Virus record (IMG/VR): IMGVR_UViG_3300008259_005066
Coordinates: 1-64,000 of that record
DNA from: a virus
DNA: 64,000 nt
Reading direction: 5' to 3' (one strand)
Shown here: positions 9,212 to 17,279 of the stretch, in pieces
Position numbering within the stretch: position 1 is the stretch's first letter
Layout: every line of letters begins with the position of its first letter
Program-made: the position numbers and the translations under genes
The notes under the pieces: model-generated
Database searches by the model: none
The model's input: the letters and a program-made list of their open reading frames with translations, nothing else
Told to the model about the DNA's origin: nothing

Positions 9212-9219
9212 TATTTATA
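9212..9219 (-). promoter_or_regulatory. Exact T4 late promoter TATAAATA
   Basis: The minus strand reads TATAAATACTGGTATG, with the motif ending five bases before the ATG at 9206. With T4 spacing the transcript would start at or beside the start codon, so a leaderless or very short-leader mRNA is implied. Confidence 0.7.
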
Positions 9220-9222
9220 GTA

Positions 9223-9657
9223 TCACATGTTCTCTAGCAACCAGAGATAAACTGGCGCTGAAAATTTCATTTGCACATGCCCGTTACAGCCAAGGTCTCC
9301 AAAGAAATCATGCACAGCAATGGTTTTACTATTGTTGCCATCATGCACATAGTCGGCCAACGAATGCATCATGGTGTCAATGTTGATTTCATCCAAACAA
9401 ACATTGCTGACATTGATTAGGGCATCGCTGACAATATTTCCGTGTTCGTCGATGTGCGTATTTTCATGAGTCTTGTTCTTGAGCACGATTTTCAACCAAT
9501 GATCTCCATCCGCACACTCAAACTCATGTATGACATGATGACGACCAGGCGACACTGTGTTATCAAAAAATTTGTCACGGTCTATCCATAATTCTATACC
9601 CATATTATGATATTCAGAGGCATTGATTACATCCAGGCTAATTTTGATACGATCCAT
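9223..9657 (-). CDS. Hypothetical protein, probably virion-associated
   Basis: 144 residues, His/Asn/Asp-rich and predicted mostly beta. Alternating hydrophobic strands around 'I-E-L-W-I-D', 'D-H-W-L-K-I-V-L' and 'H-V-Q-M-K-F' suggest a beta-sandwich. No family was recognised. It sits three bases after the next upstream gene, in a run with other small structural-looking genes. Confidence 0.6.
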   Translation of the reverse strand: MDRIKISLDVINASEYHNMGIELWIDRDKFFDNTVSPGRHHVIHEFECADGDHWLKIVLKNKTHENTHIDEHGNIVSDALINVSNVCLDEINIDTMMHSLADYVHDGNNSKTIAVHDFFGDLGCNGHVQMKFSAPVYLWLLENM

Positions 9658-9660
9658 GAT

Positions 9661-10032
9661 TTAGTATGTGAGCAATACGCTGTTGATAGTGCCGCCTAGG
9701 AAGCCAGTGACCGTGGCTCGCATCCAGGCGAAATTGCCCGTGATGGCCACGCTCACTGTGGCAGACGTGGCCGCTGAATCGTCGGGGAATGTATAGACGT
9801 CGAACCATTCGGCATTCTGCGTGGGATCTGCATCCAGCGAACCCTGGATCTTGATGTCACCTATGAAATCGTTAACATCAAACAGCACGCTCTGTGTGCC
9901 CGATGCCCTGCGATAATAGGCCACGGCTTTCTGTCGATCGCCTGCAAAGTCCGTGTCGGAACTGCCATCATAGTTGCCAGATGGTGTGCCATAGATAGTC
10001 AACGGAAGTAGCACTAGATCTTCGGTTTTCAT
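9661..10032 (-). CDS. Hypothetical structural-type beta protein
   Basis: 123 residues, Ser/Thr/Asp/Gly-rich with a regular beta pattern and very few lysines, as in small virion or fibre-associated proteins of T4-like phages. The ATG at 10032 overlaps the stop of the 54-residue gene upstream (ATGA). Function unknown; the structural role is inferred from composition and context. Confidence 0.6.
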   Translation of the reverse strand: MKTEDLVLLPLTIYGTPSGNYDGSSDTDFAGDRQKAVAYYRRASGTQSVLFDVNDFIGDIKIQGSLDADPTQNAEWFDVYTFPDDSAATSATVSVAITGNFAWMRATVTGFLGGTINSVLLTY

Positions 10033-10193
10033 TCGGTAGCGATTTCTACCAATACATTGGATCCAGCAAGCTCTTGGATTACCTGTTCGAGACTGGCCAC
10101 GGTTTCAGCGCCCATTATGGGTTGTGCCTGTTCTGTGTCCTTGAGCAATTTGCTTACTTTGACTACGATGATTTCTTCGTGTAATTTTGCCAT
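10029..10193 (-). CDS. Small acidic 54-residue protein
   Basis: An ATG at 10193 opens a 54-residue frame: M-A-K-L-H-E-E-I-I-V-V-K-V-S-K-L-L at the start, then a Gln/Glu-rich helical part, ending E-I-A-T-E. It fills the gap between two genes exactly, ends in an ATGA overlap with the next start, and has a TAAATA motif just upstream. No family recognised. Confidence 0.65.
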   Translation of the reverse strand: MAKLHEEIIVVKVSKLLKDTEQAQPIMGAETVASLEQVIQELAGSNVLVEIATE

Positions 10194-10199
10194 GGTTTT

Positions 10200-10895
10200 T
10201 TATTTATCGCGTATGAGTTTGACTGTTTTCCTTGTGATACGAGGTAACAACAGGCTCAGCATAGTAACTATGCCCATGCCATCATGATCAATGAAAAAGT
10301 TTTCACTGACATAATAGTGTTTTTGATCCTGTTCAATAAACTGCGCCAGACCCGGTCCCAATCGTATGCTTTCTTGCTTGATCAAGAAGTCCACTAGATT
10401 GTGGCGTTGAGGTTCATCCAGACGCTGTGCCCGGAAATAGGACCGGAACTCGTGCTGGCTGTTCTGGATCCTCAGCGTGTCTCTGGGGCGATCCAACACA
10501 CTGCGTTTCACGCTCACTGCATGCACATAAGGCAACTGTTCTATGGTGCGGATCAGGCCCAGATCGCTGGTGTAAACATATCCCCAATCACCTGACACTG
10601 TGATTTTGTAATTCTGTTGTGCCTGCAGGAAATCCAACATGGCATGGCAATTGGCTCGCTGTTCTTCGGTGATCTGACCCCGGCGGCTGGCCCAAGATCC
10701 ACCAAAGTTCGGACTGCGTTGCCGCCAGTCATTGCGATGGTTGATCATGCGATCGATGCGGTCATGCTCCATCTCTCGCACACAACTCATCTCGTCCATG
10801 CGGAAAGCCAAACAATACTCATAGAGATCGAAATAAGATCTATCTCTACGATGTATTTTAATGGTCAAAGGGCTAGTCGACTTGTATGATACCAT
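10200..10895 (-). CDS. Conserved phage protein of unknown function
   Basis: 231 residues from the ATG at 10895, which overlaps the 3' end of the Clp ATPase gene by 23 bases. This start was preferred over longer options because those run deep into the upstream gene. The sequence is Arg-rich in the first half ('R-Q-R-S-P-N-F-G-G-S-W') and ends in 'L-S-L-L-L-P-R-I-T-R-K', an amphipathic tail. No catalytic motif was recognised. Confidence 0.6.
   Translation of the reverse strand: MVSYKSTSPLTIKIHRRDRSYFDLYEYCLAFRMDEMSCVREMEHDRIDRMINHRNDWRQRSPNFGGSWASRRGQITEEQRANCHAMLDFLQAQQNYKITVSGDWGYVYTSDLGLIRTIEQLPYVHAVSVKRSVLDRPRDTLRIQNSQHEFRSYFRAQRLDEPQRHNLVDFLIKQESIRLGPGLAQFIEQDQKHYYVSENFFIDHDGMGIVTMLSLLLPRITRKTVKLIRDK
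10201..10206 (-). promoter_or_regulatory. Late promoter-like TAAATA
   Basis: GATAAATA on the minus strand about 8 bases upstream of the ATG at 10193. It overlaps the stop codon of the preceding gene. Confidence 0.45.
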
Positions 10896-12126
10896 CGGCG
10901 TCCACGGTTCCTGTGCTGGGTATTGGGTTGAGATCGCTGAAAGCCACTGTGCCATCGCGATAGTCTGCTGTGATTTCGCAGTCCTGCAAGCGATCAAACA
11001 GGATCTTGCGGCTCAATGGCACGCGGATCAGTTCGTCGATTTTGCGACCCAACGGCCTCGCACCCATCTTGGGATCATAGCCAACGTCTGCTAGATGCTC
11101 CACCATGGCTTCTGTCAGCGTGAGTCTGATGTTGCGATCCACTAGACTGCGTTTGAGTTCGTCTACGAACTTGATGACCACTTTCTTGATACTCAGCGGA
11201 TCCAGTTTGTTGAATTTGCAGATGAGATCCAAGCGATTGCGCAGTTCCGGGCGGAAGTAATCTTTCACAGCGCGATCTTCTTCGCCGGTCTTCTCGAGGC
11301 TCTGGCCAAACCCGATTGTGTTATTTTCATTGTCTCGAGCACCTAGATTTGACGTCATGATGATGATGCAGTTCTTGACGTCCACGGTCTTGCCATTGCT
11401 TCCAGTGATGGTGCCTTCGTCCATCATCTGCAGGAAGATGTTGGCTATGTCTGGGTGGGCTTTTTCCACTTCATCGAACAACAGCACTGAGAATGGATGT
11501 TTAGAAAGATCATTGATCAGTTTGCCCCCGGCCAGTTGGCTGTCATCATAGCCCACATAGCCCGGAGGTGCTCCCAGCAGTGAACTCACGGTGTGTCGAT
11601 CTTGATATTCGCTCATGTCGTATCTCAACAGTTTCATGTCGAGATTGTCGGCCAACAGCCGTGCCAGTTCTGTTTTACCTGTGCCAGTGGGGCCCAGGAA
11701 AAGGAAACTGCCCACTGGCCTGCGACCTGATGCGATACCAGCGAAGTTCACATAGATACGTTCCAACACTTGATCCACCACATGATCCTGACCGTAAAGT
11801 TTTTGCTTGATGTTGCTGTCTAGTTCGGTCACTCGGGTGTTTACATCATTCTTCACACGTTCGGGTGGAATATTGGCCACACGGCCCACTTGATCCTGGA
11901 TCAAATCTGCGGTGATCACCACATCATCAAGATCTTTGATGCGTTCTCGGGCACAGGCCGCATCTACTAGATCTATGCTCTTGTCAGGATTTTTGCGATC
12001 AGTGATATAACGACTGGCCAGTTCCACTGCTTTGGTGATGGCATCTGCGTTGATTTTGACCCGATGGAATTCTTCCATGCGAGGTTGCAATCCTGTCAGT
12101 ATGCGTATAATGCGCGATCTTTTTCA
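10873..12126 (-). pseudogene. C-terminal part of a split Clp/Hsp100 ATPase (second AAA+ domain)
   Basis: This frame continues the Clp ATPase from just after the first AAA+ core. It opens with 'I-R-I-L-T-G-L-Q-P-R-M', matching the family segment that follows the arginine-finger region, then holds the complete D2 module: Walker A G-P-T-G-T-G-K-T, Walker B 'L-L-F-D-E-V-E-K-A-H', sensor 1 'I-I-M-T-S-N-L-G' and the C-terminal 'G-A-R-P-L-G-R-K-I-D'. The first usable start inside it is TTG at 12090 or ATG at 12078. By comparison with ClpA/ClpB about 50-55 bases are missing between this frame and the upstream one, so they cannot be rejoined by a simple one-base shift. Confidence 0.75.
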
Positions 12127-13082
12127 AACGACTCATAGTATTCTTCCCAAGTGGTTGATGCTATGACTTTGAGCAAGCCCTTGGTTATGGCCGGCTTGAT
12201 CATGTTGGCAAAGTCTAGACTGGATCCAGACCCTGCACCAGCACCGCGCATGGTGTGCGCTTCATCTATGAACAGTATGACATTTTTCTTATGTTCCAAG
12301 GCCATGAGCACGGCCTTGAGTTTTTCTTCGAACTCGCCGCGATATTTGCTTCCTGCCAGCAATGAGCCAATCTCCAGGCTCCAGACTTCATGATCCTTTA
12401 GGAATTCTGGCACTGTGCCGTTGTATATCAGCGTGGCCAGGCCCTCGGCGATGGCAGTCTTGCCCACTCCGGGATCTCCTACCATGAGCACGTTTGACTT
12501 AAACTTTTTGGCCAATACCGTGATGATTTCATTGAGTTCTGTGGATCGCCCGATCAAGGGCTCCAGTTTATCCTCTCTCGCCCGCTGGCTGAAATTGATA
12601 CAGTGTTCGGTGAGGATTTCGTTGGCCTGATCATCACTGATCACTCCGTCCTTGGTAGTGTAGTTGGCTTGCCAAAATTCGATGAACTCTTTCTTTTCCA
12701 GCCCGTGCTTGAGGAAATAATAGTGTGCATGGCTGTTTGACTCGTTCATGATGGCCAACCATAGATCTATAGTGGTCACTTGCCTGCGGCCTGTGAACAA
12801 CACCTGGGTGAGCGCACGATTGAACACACGTTCCAATCCATTGGTTTTCTTGGGATCTTCGTCGCGATTCATACGCAGGCTGACCATGCTGTCGATATAA
12901 CTTTCAAGGTCTTGATCGAGATGATCCACAGGCGTGCCAAACTTGACGATGACCTGCGTGAAAGGCTGATGCCTTACCAAGGCCAAGGCCAGGTGTTCCA
13001 GCGTGACATATTCGTGTCGCTTTACGCGGGCCAGTTTTTGCGCCTGGGCTAATATTTGTTCAATTTCAGGATTCTGTTGCAT
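12096..13082 (-). pseudogene. N-terminal part of a split Clp/Hsp100 ATPase (Clp-N repeat and first AAA+ domain)
   Basis: 328 residues from the ATG at 13082, chosen because AAGGA lies 8 bases upstream. It has an N-terminal Clp repeat ('Y-V-T-L-E-H-L-A-L-A'), Walker A G-D-P-G-V-G-K-T-A, Walker B 'I-L-F-I-D-E-A-H-T' and sensor 1 'K-V-I-A-S-T-T'. The frame then stops three codons after 'F-E-K-D-R-A-L', exactly where the family has the arginine finger (R-R-F). A two-subunit product is conceivable, but loss of the finger argues for decay or an assembly error. It overlaps the deformylase 3' end by 17 bases. Confidence 0.75.
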
Positions 13083-13512
13083 TCTGTTCCTTGGCTCGAT
13101 CATGCATGGTTATTCCTTGTAGATGATCCAACTCGTGTTGGAAACATCTGGCTTCAAGTCCCGAAAGATCTGCTTCGACCCAATCACCGAAATGATTTTG
13201 GTATCTCGCCCTGATCGCATCGGGTCTTTTAAGTATACATGAGTCTCCGGGAAAACTCAAGCATCCTTCCTCAAATTCGGCAAACACATCACTGCTAGAC
13301 ACTATGACAGGATTAAAGCACGCCCGATCGTGTCCGTCAACGCTCATCACAAACAATCGTTTGGAAAGGCCAATCTGTGGAGCTGCCAATCCTATGCCAT
13401 TTTGCAAGCGCATCAACCCAAACATCTGGGTGGCCAGATCATGATTGCGGACAGGATACTGGAAATCTACAGGCTTGGCTTGATTGTGTAAAACCCTGCG
13501 TGTCAACTTCAT
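13066..13512 (-). CDS. def: Peptide deformylase
   Basis: 148 residues with all three deformylase motifs: G-I-G-L-A-A-P-Q-I-G, E-G-C-L-S-F-P (metal cysteine) and Q-H-E-L-D-H-L (metal histidines and catalytic glutamate). It removes the formyl group from nascent proteins, and short versions like this are well known in marine phages. ATG at 13512 was chosen; longer readings run back into the DnaJ gene. It lies in a chaperone/processing cluster with DnaJ and the Clp ATPase. A TAAATA motif precedes it. Confidence 0.93.
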   Translation of the reverse strand: MKLTRRVLHNQAKPVDFQYPVRNHDLATQMFGLMRLQNGIGLAAPQIGLSKRLFVMSVDGHDRACFNPVIVSSSDVFAEFEEGCLSFPGDSCILKRPDAIRARYQNHFGDWVEADLSGLEARCFQHELDHLQGITMHDRAKEQNATES

Positions 13513-13516
13513 AAAA

Positions 13517-14218
13517 TTATTTATTGGTGTGTTTTTCCAGTATAGCGATGATTTCTTCGGGTATGTTACCGGGCATTTCGGCACGCAATCTCACTATCAA
13601 ATCGCCGGTGGTGTGTCCTTCTCGCACGACTCCGCGTCCTCGCGCTCGTAACATAGTTCCGGGACGTGTGCGTGGTGGTATGGCCAAACTCAACACACGA
13701 CCTTGTAGATCTGTGATCTCTAGATTATGACCCAGGATCAATTGCCAGAAATCCACACCTCGTTCGGTATAAAGATCTTGTCCATCTCGCTGCCAGCCGG
13801 GGTGCCCATGCACACGATAGTTGACAATGAGATCTTGACCACCCGGGCCCAAGCCCGGATAACGCACATTTTCATTGTCATTGATCCCCGGTGGTATGGT
13901 TATTTCCAAGGCCTGTGTGCCTGTTTGGGTGTGCATGCTCACAGTGCGAGGTCCACCAACCACAGCAGTCTCCAATGAAATCCAGATACTGATGCGCTGA
14001 TTGCGCGGTGCTTGTTGGCCACGTGGATTCATCCTTGCACCGAACATCTCAAATATGGTATCAAAGTTGAAAGGTCCACCACCGCCGCCGTGGAAAGGAT
14101 TGCCGTTGACGTTGATACGCACCTGAGGATTGTCATAGTGCTGGCGCTTGGTGGCATCGCCCAAGGTATCATAGGCTTCATTGATTTCTTTGAATTTTTT
14201 CTCATCACCACCGCCGTG
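13517..14218 (-). pseudogene. dnaJ: DnaJ-like co-chaperone lacking the start of its J domain
   Basis: The frame opens directly after a stop codon with 'H-G-G-G-D-E-K-K-F-K-E-I-N-E-A-Y', the second half of a J domain just after the HPD motif. A Gly-rich linker and two DnaJ C-terminal beta domains follow ('I-T-I-P-P-G-I', 'D-L-I-V-N-Y', 'T-T-G-D-L-I-V-R'), with no zinc-finger domain, as in CbpA-type proteins. About 35-40 N-terminal residues including HPD are absent. No ATG lies in frame; TTG at 14164 is the first candidate. Without HPD it could not stimulate Hsp70. Confidence 0.75.
13518..13523 (-). promoter_or_regulatory. Late promoter-like AATAAATA
   Basis: AATAAATA on the minus strand, about 6 bases before the deformylase ATG at 13512 and overlapping the DnaJ stop codon. 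Confidence 0.45.
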
Positions 14219-14232
14219 CTACCTTTTAGAAG

Positions 14233-14448
14233 CTATTTCTTTTCAGGAACTTTGGTTCCTTCGTGCTTTTGATGTGCTTTGACTTCTCGGCAGTTCTGCT
14301 TGTTAGTGCCATCTTTGTTTTTGACCACTTTTCCATCTTTGTCCTTGACATCCACACAGACTTTGCGAGTCTCTGGTTTGGTATCAGCGGCGATCACCGG
14401 ATAAGATACTGCCAAGGCCAATCCCGCGGCGAATATGATATGTTTCAT
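14233..14448 (-). CDS. Small exported Lys-rich protein with Sec signal peptide
   Basis: 71 residues. M-K-H-I-I-F-A-A-G-L-A-L-A-V plus V-I-A-A is a clear Sec signal peptide with cleavage near residue 21. The mature part is short, Lys/Asp-rich and has two cysteines that could form a disulfide. It sits next to the lysis cassette, so a role at the host envelope during late infection is plausible but unproven. Confidence 0.7.
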   Translation of the reverse strand: MKHIIFAAGLALAVSYPVIAADTKPETRKVCVDVKDKDGKVVKNKDGTNKQNCREVKAHQKHEGTKVPEKK

Positions 14449-14451
14449 TTT

Positions 14452-14571
14452 TTACCCTTTCTTGAATAGACCCACGATCCGGGCCTGTATAGTTTTAGCG
14501 AATTCGGGTTGAGGAAAGTTCCACCCTATAAACGCTCCCAATGCCAACCAAAATATAGTTTCCAGCATCAT
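14452..14571 (-). CDS. Small 39-residue single-pass membrane protein in the lysis cassette
   Basis: AGGAG precedes the ATGs at 14571/14568. The product is a 39-residue peptide with one membrane segment (L-E-T-I-F-W-L-A-L-G-A-F-I-G-W) and a basic tail ending F-K-K-G. It lies between the holin-like gene and the secreted protein gene. Size, topology and place suggest a lysis-associated membrane peptide. Confidence 0.65.
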   Translation of the reverse strand: MMLETIFWLALGAFIGWNFPQPEFAKTIQARIVGLFKKG

Positions 14572-14587
14572 ACTTCTCCTTTAAATT

Positions 14588-14917
14588 TTAACTTTTAGAT
14601 TCTTTGTCTTTTTGCATGTAATTGTCAAACAATGCATTGGCCACCCAGGCACCCATGTATCCAACAAAATACCATTCTGAAAAACGCTGATCCACTATGA
14701 GGTAGACAAAACCCCATGTGCTGACCACCCAGGCGCCCAGGCGTGTGAATTTCTTTTCATCGATCTTTCCATCGGTGCAGAATAGATCTTTGATATCTAC
14801 ATTGTTTGAACTGTCTCTTTGATACACCCACAAGATGATCAGGAGGAAGATAAAACACAGGGCCAACACCAGGCTCATGCTGATCTTGGTCTCCATCAGC
14901 ATCATGATGTCCATCAT
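14588..14917 (-). CDS. Holin-like two-helix membrane protein
   Basis: 109 residues with a membrane helix at about 14-33 (S-L-V-L-A-L-C-F-I-F-L-L-I-I-L) and another hydrophobic region at about 66-100, separated by a polar charged loop, and a charged C-terminus. The ATG at 14917 overlaps the Rz stop (ATGA). Its position after endolysin and spanin genes makes a holin or antiholin the best guess; sequence family not recognised. Confidence 0.6.
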   Translation of the reverse strand: MMDIMMLMETKISMSLVLALCFIFLLIILWVYQRDSSNNVDIKDLFCTDGKIDEKKFTRLGAWVVSTWGFVYLIVDQRFSEWYFVGYMGAWVANALFDNYMQKDKESKS

Positions 14918-15522
14918 CGTATGGACTCCCAGATTCGTTTCTGATCTCTATACCACTGCTGCCATGCTTCTAATCTCGCCGCGTTGTCGTGGCAGGAGCC
15001 GTAGTTTTCGACGACTGTGGTAAGGAGCTGACTGGCTTTAACTTCACTGGGGGTTCCATCAGTTCCTTCGGCACGTCCGGCCACTTCATTTTGACTGGCG
15101 CGGTCATGCACGCTGACAGCACTACGGGGCAAGCGGCAAGTAGCATCAATCTGCCCACCAGTGACTTCCTTGATGATTTCTCTGTTGACATACACAGTTT
15201 CCTTTATGACTTTGGCTTTTTTCTTTACTTCTTCAGCCAGTTGCTCGTTGGCTTCTCGGCTTTGTTGTTCTGCGACTCGCACTTTTTCTCGATATTCAGC
15301 AATCATTTCTCTATAGGCCACACCACCGTAGAAATAAGCGCCAACTACCAAGACCGCTACACCTATCAGCTCCACTGGTAGTTTGTAAGTGCTGATCACG
15401 GGCAACCACAACAGAACCTTGCTGGCCACGTAGGCACCAAGGCCTGCAGCCAGCATGGCATAGGTGATCCAAACAAAGATGCTGTCTGGAATCAACTGTA
15501 GCATCATCTGGATGCTAAACAT
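14914..15522 (-). CDS. Rz-like inner-membrane spanin
   Basis: 202 residues. Three hydrophobic segments lie in the first 75 residues, followed by a long charged coiled coil (~75-120, rich in E, K, R, Q) that would span the periplasm, then a polar C-terminal region. An out-of-frame lipoprotein gene is nested inside the 3' half, the classic Rz/Rz1 arrangement. The start overlaps the endolysin stop (TGATG). Spanins fuse the inner and outer membranes at lysis, which implies a Gram-negative host. Confidence 0.75.
   Translation of the reverse strand: MFSIQMMLQLIPDSIFVWITYAMLAAGLGAYVASKVLLWLPVISTYKLPVELIGVAVLVVGAYFYGGVAYREMIAEYREKVRVAEQQSREANEQLAEEVKKKAKVIKETVYVNREIIKEVTGGQIDATCRLPRSAVSVHDRASQNEVAGRAEGTDGTPSEVKASQLLTTVVENYGSCHDNAARLEAWQQWYRDQKRIWESIR
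14970..15191 (-). CDS. Rz1-like outer-membrane spanin lipoprotein, nested in Rz
   Basis: 73 residues in a different frame wholly within the Rz-like gene. A basic N-terminus and hydrophobic stretch lead to the lipobox L-S-A-C, so Cys27 would be lipidated. The mature part is short and Pro-rich (P-D-V-P-K-E-L-M-E-P-P), as in Rz1 proteins. Its nesting, lipobox and composition together make this a real gene rather than a shadow frame. Confidence 0.75.
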   Translation of the reverse strand: MSTEKSSRKSLVGRLMLLAACPVVLSACMTAPVKMKWPDVPKELMEPPVKLKPVSSLPQSSKTTAPATTTRRD

Positions 15523-16142
15523 CAGTGAGCTCCCAGCACGTGGAGGGCATGCTCATAATGCTTTTTGCGGTCTTCGAGACCGATGGTTCCACCGTTGATG
15601 CGTTTGGTAAGAGTGAGGATGTCTCGCTTGTCTGCCCAATCGTTGAGTTTGTTTTGCTCCCAGAAGAAACAGGCACTTTGCACAGCACCTTCAAAGGTCT
15701 GCAGATATTCAGCGGCTTCTTCCACGGGTATGTCAAGACTGCCTGCAAAGAAAGCATAGTTGTCGTGCCCAGTGAGTTGGATCAGGCCGCGACCACGATA
15801 GCGCCATCCGTCTCCAGATGCTTCATCGCTGTTGCCCATTCTGTTAGCATATATCCTGTTGGCAATGCGTTCGGGCTGTTTTTCATAGGCTGCCGCGAGT
15901 TCATCAGTGGGGAAGTATTTGGGGAAAACTTTGCGCAGGCTAGCGGCTTTGTAGTTGAGGTTTTCTGTGAGGAACTTGAATCCACCCGATTCGTGTGCGC
16001 ACTGTGCGACAAAAGCGGCCACACGCTCGGCAGTATTGATGCCGTATTCTGGCAGTATGGCATTGAGTGCTTGGCACCACTGGTCTAGATAAGCATTGTT
16101 GCCTATGCATTCTTTGAGTTGATCGCGAGATATCACGGACAT
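15522..16142 (-). CDS. Endolysin, glycoside hydrolase family 19 type
   Basis: 206 residues. Motifs of the GH19 chitinase/lysozyme fold are present: 'A-A-F-V-A-Q-C-A-H-E-S-G-G-F' with the catalytic glutamate near residue 51, 'Y-R-G-R-G-L-I-Q-L-T-G' near 115, and 'T-K-R-I-N-G-G' near 183. In phages these enzymes cut peptidoglycan. No signal peptide, so it needs a holin. AAGGAG precedes the ATG and a late promoter lies 20 bases upstream. Confidence 0.9.
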   Translation of the reverse strand: MSVISRDQLKECIGNNAYLDQWCQALNAILPEYGINTAERVAAFVAQCAHESGGFKFLTENLNYKAASLRKVFPKYFPTDELAAAYEKQPERIANRIYANRMGNSDEASGDGWRYRGRGLIQLTGHDNYAFFAGSLDIPVEEAAEYLQTFEGAVQSACFFWEQNKLNDWADKRDILTLTKRINGGTIGLEDRKKHYEHALHVLGAH

Positions 16143-16162
16143 TGTTTTGCTCCTTGTGTCGG

Positions 16163-16169
16163 TATTTAG
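16163..16169 (-). promoter_or_regulatory. T4-type late promoter for the lysis cassette
   Basis: CTAAATAC on the minus strand, about 20 bases upstream of the endolysin ATG, with AAGGAG between. It is placed so that it also overlaps the end of the radical SAM gene upstream. Confidence 0.65.
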
Positions 16170-17279
16170 TTATTTTGTGGGCTCAAATAGCCAAGTATGG
16201 TCTTGTTTTCTCAAGACGTCTAGTTCTAGGTTCACACGTTGGGCAGTGGTCCATGCATCGGAGTCAAATTCATGCTGGATGATGTTGTTGCGCAGATCTA
16301 CCAGGACATCACGTGCAGAATCTACAAAATCCAGAGCCAACAAACAATCAAGATAGTCAATGGCCGCAGGACGCATATGATCTGGCCAGTTAATGGGAGA
16401 GAAGTATCTAGGATGGTTGCATATCTGTATGAACTGTGTGCGTCCGTTGGGACGATCGTTGAATTTCCGGACGATGTTGATAAATGCCAGCAAGGGTCCA
16501 AGTTGGAAAAAATTTAGTTGCGTTATCACTGTGCTGAAGTTCACACTGTGACCATGGTTGGCTAGATACAGGACGTTGCGCTCGATCTGCGACCAACTGG
16601 TGCCGTGGCGTATGATTTCTGCAGCTGGGCCCACAGCATCAAGACTCACAGTGAAATTAACATTGGGCATGGTGCTGGCGATTTCCAACCACCATGGATC
16701 ACGGAAGCTGCCATTGGTGATCATGATGATCTTGGTATCTAACTGCTCACGTCGTATACGATTGACTATTTCTTTTACTTCGGGCAATAAGGTAGGTTCA
16801 CCGCCGGTGAACATCAGTCTATCAATGGTCGATATGTTGTCCAAGATCCATTGTTTGTCTGACACTGTGGCGGTTTTTTCTGGCGGAATCTGATAGAGAG
16901 TTTGTAAGAATTCGCTCTGGCGCACATCTTGTGCGATACCGTTGGAAAAATAAGGTTCGCATGACCGGCATCGAAAGTTGCAGACGTTGCTGGAACGATA
17001 ATCCACATAATCTATATCAGTGTCTGACACAGGAGTGGAACCATAGTGTTGCAACGCTCCCAGTCTGGTGCCCACACCATGCTGTTGTTCGTTACGGATA
17101 CAGTCAGCACATCCAGAGTCTATGGATCCTGACAGGATGTTTTGTTGCAAATTCCTCAATCGATCACTGGACAACCACTGAGTCACAGTGATCGGAGCAG
17201 TCTCTGTGAAACTGCAACAAGGCTTGATACCTCGTGGCTCAATGAAAACATGTCGGAATGGCAAAGGACAATAACTCAT
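16170..17279 (-). CDS. Radical SAM protein with N-terminal cysteine-rich segment (copy 1)
   Basis: 369 residues from the ATG at 17279, which overlaps the SGNH gene stop. The [4Fe-4S]-binding C-x3-C-x2-C is at 100-107 (C-N-F-R-C-R-S-C), followed by 'M-F-T-G-G-E-P-T-L', the GGE-type SAM-binding motif. Upstream cysteines (C4, C21, C22, C57, C60) may hold an auxiliary cluster, as in twitch/SPASM-type peptide-modifying enzymes. The substrate is unknown. Pairing with an SGNH-like gene in one operon is repeated elsewhere in spirit and suggests a shared pathway. Confidence 0.85.
   Translation of the reverse strand: MSYCPLPFRHVFIEPRGIKPCCSFTETAPITVTQWLSSDRLRNLQQNILSGSIDSGCADCIRNEQQHGVGTRLGALQHYGSTPVSDTDIDYVDYRSSNVCNFRCRSCEPYFSNGIAQDVRQSEFLQTLYQIPPEKTATVSDKQWILDNISTIDRLMFTGGEPTLLPEVKEIVNRIRREQLDTKIIMITNGSFRDPWWLEIASTMPNVNFTVSLDAVGPAAEIIRHGTSWSQIERNVLYLANHGHSVNFSTVITQLNFFQLGPLLAFINIVRKFNDRPNGRTQFIQICNHPRYFSPINWPDHMRPAAIDYLDCLLALDFVDSARDVLVDLRNNIIQHEFDSDAWTTAQRVNLELDVLRKQDHTWLFEPTK

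Noticed and set aside
12060-12140. Programmed frameshift in the Clp ATPase
   Set aside because: A -1 or +1 shift cannot restore the protein because about 17-19 conserved residues are missing, not merely shifted.
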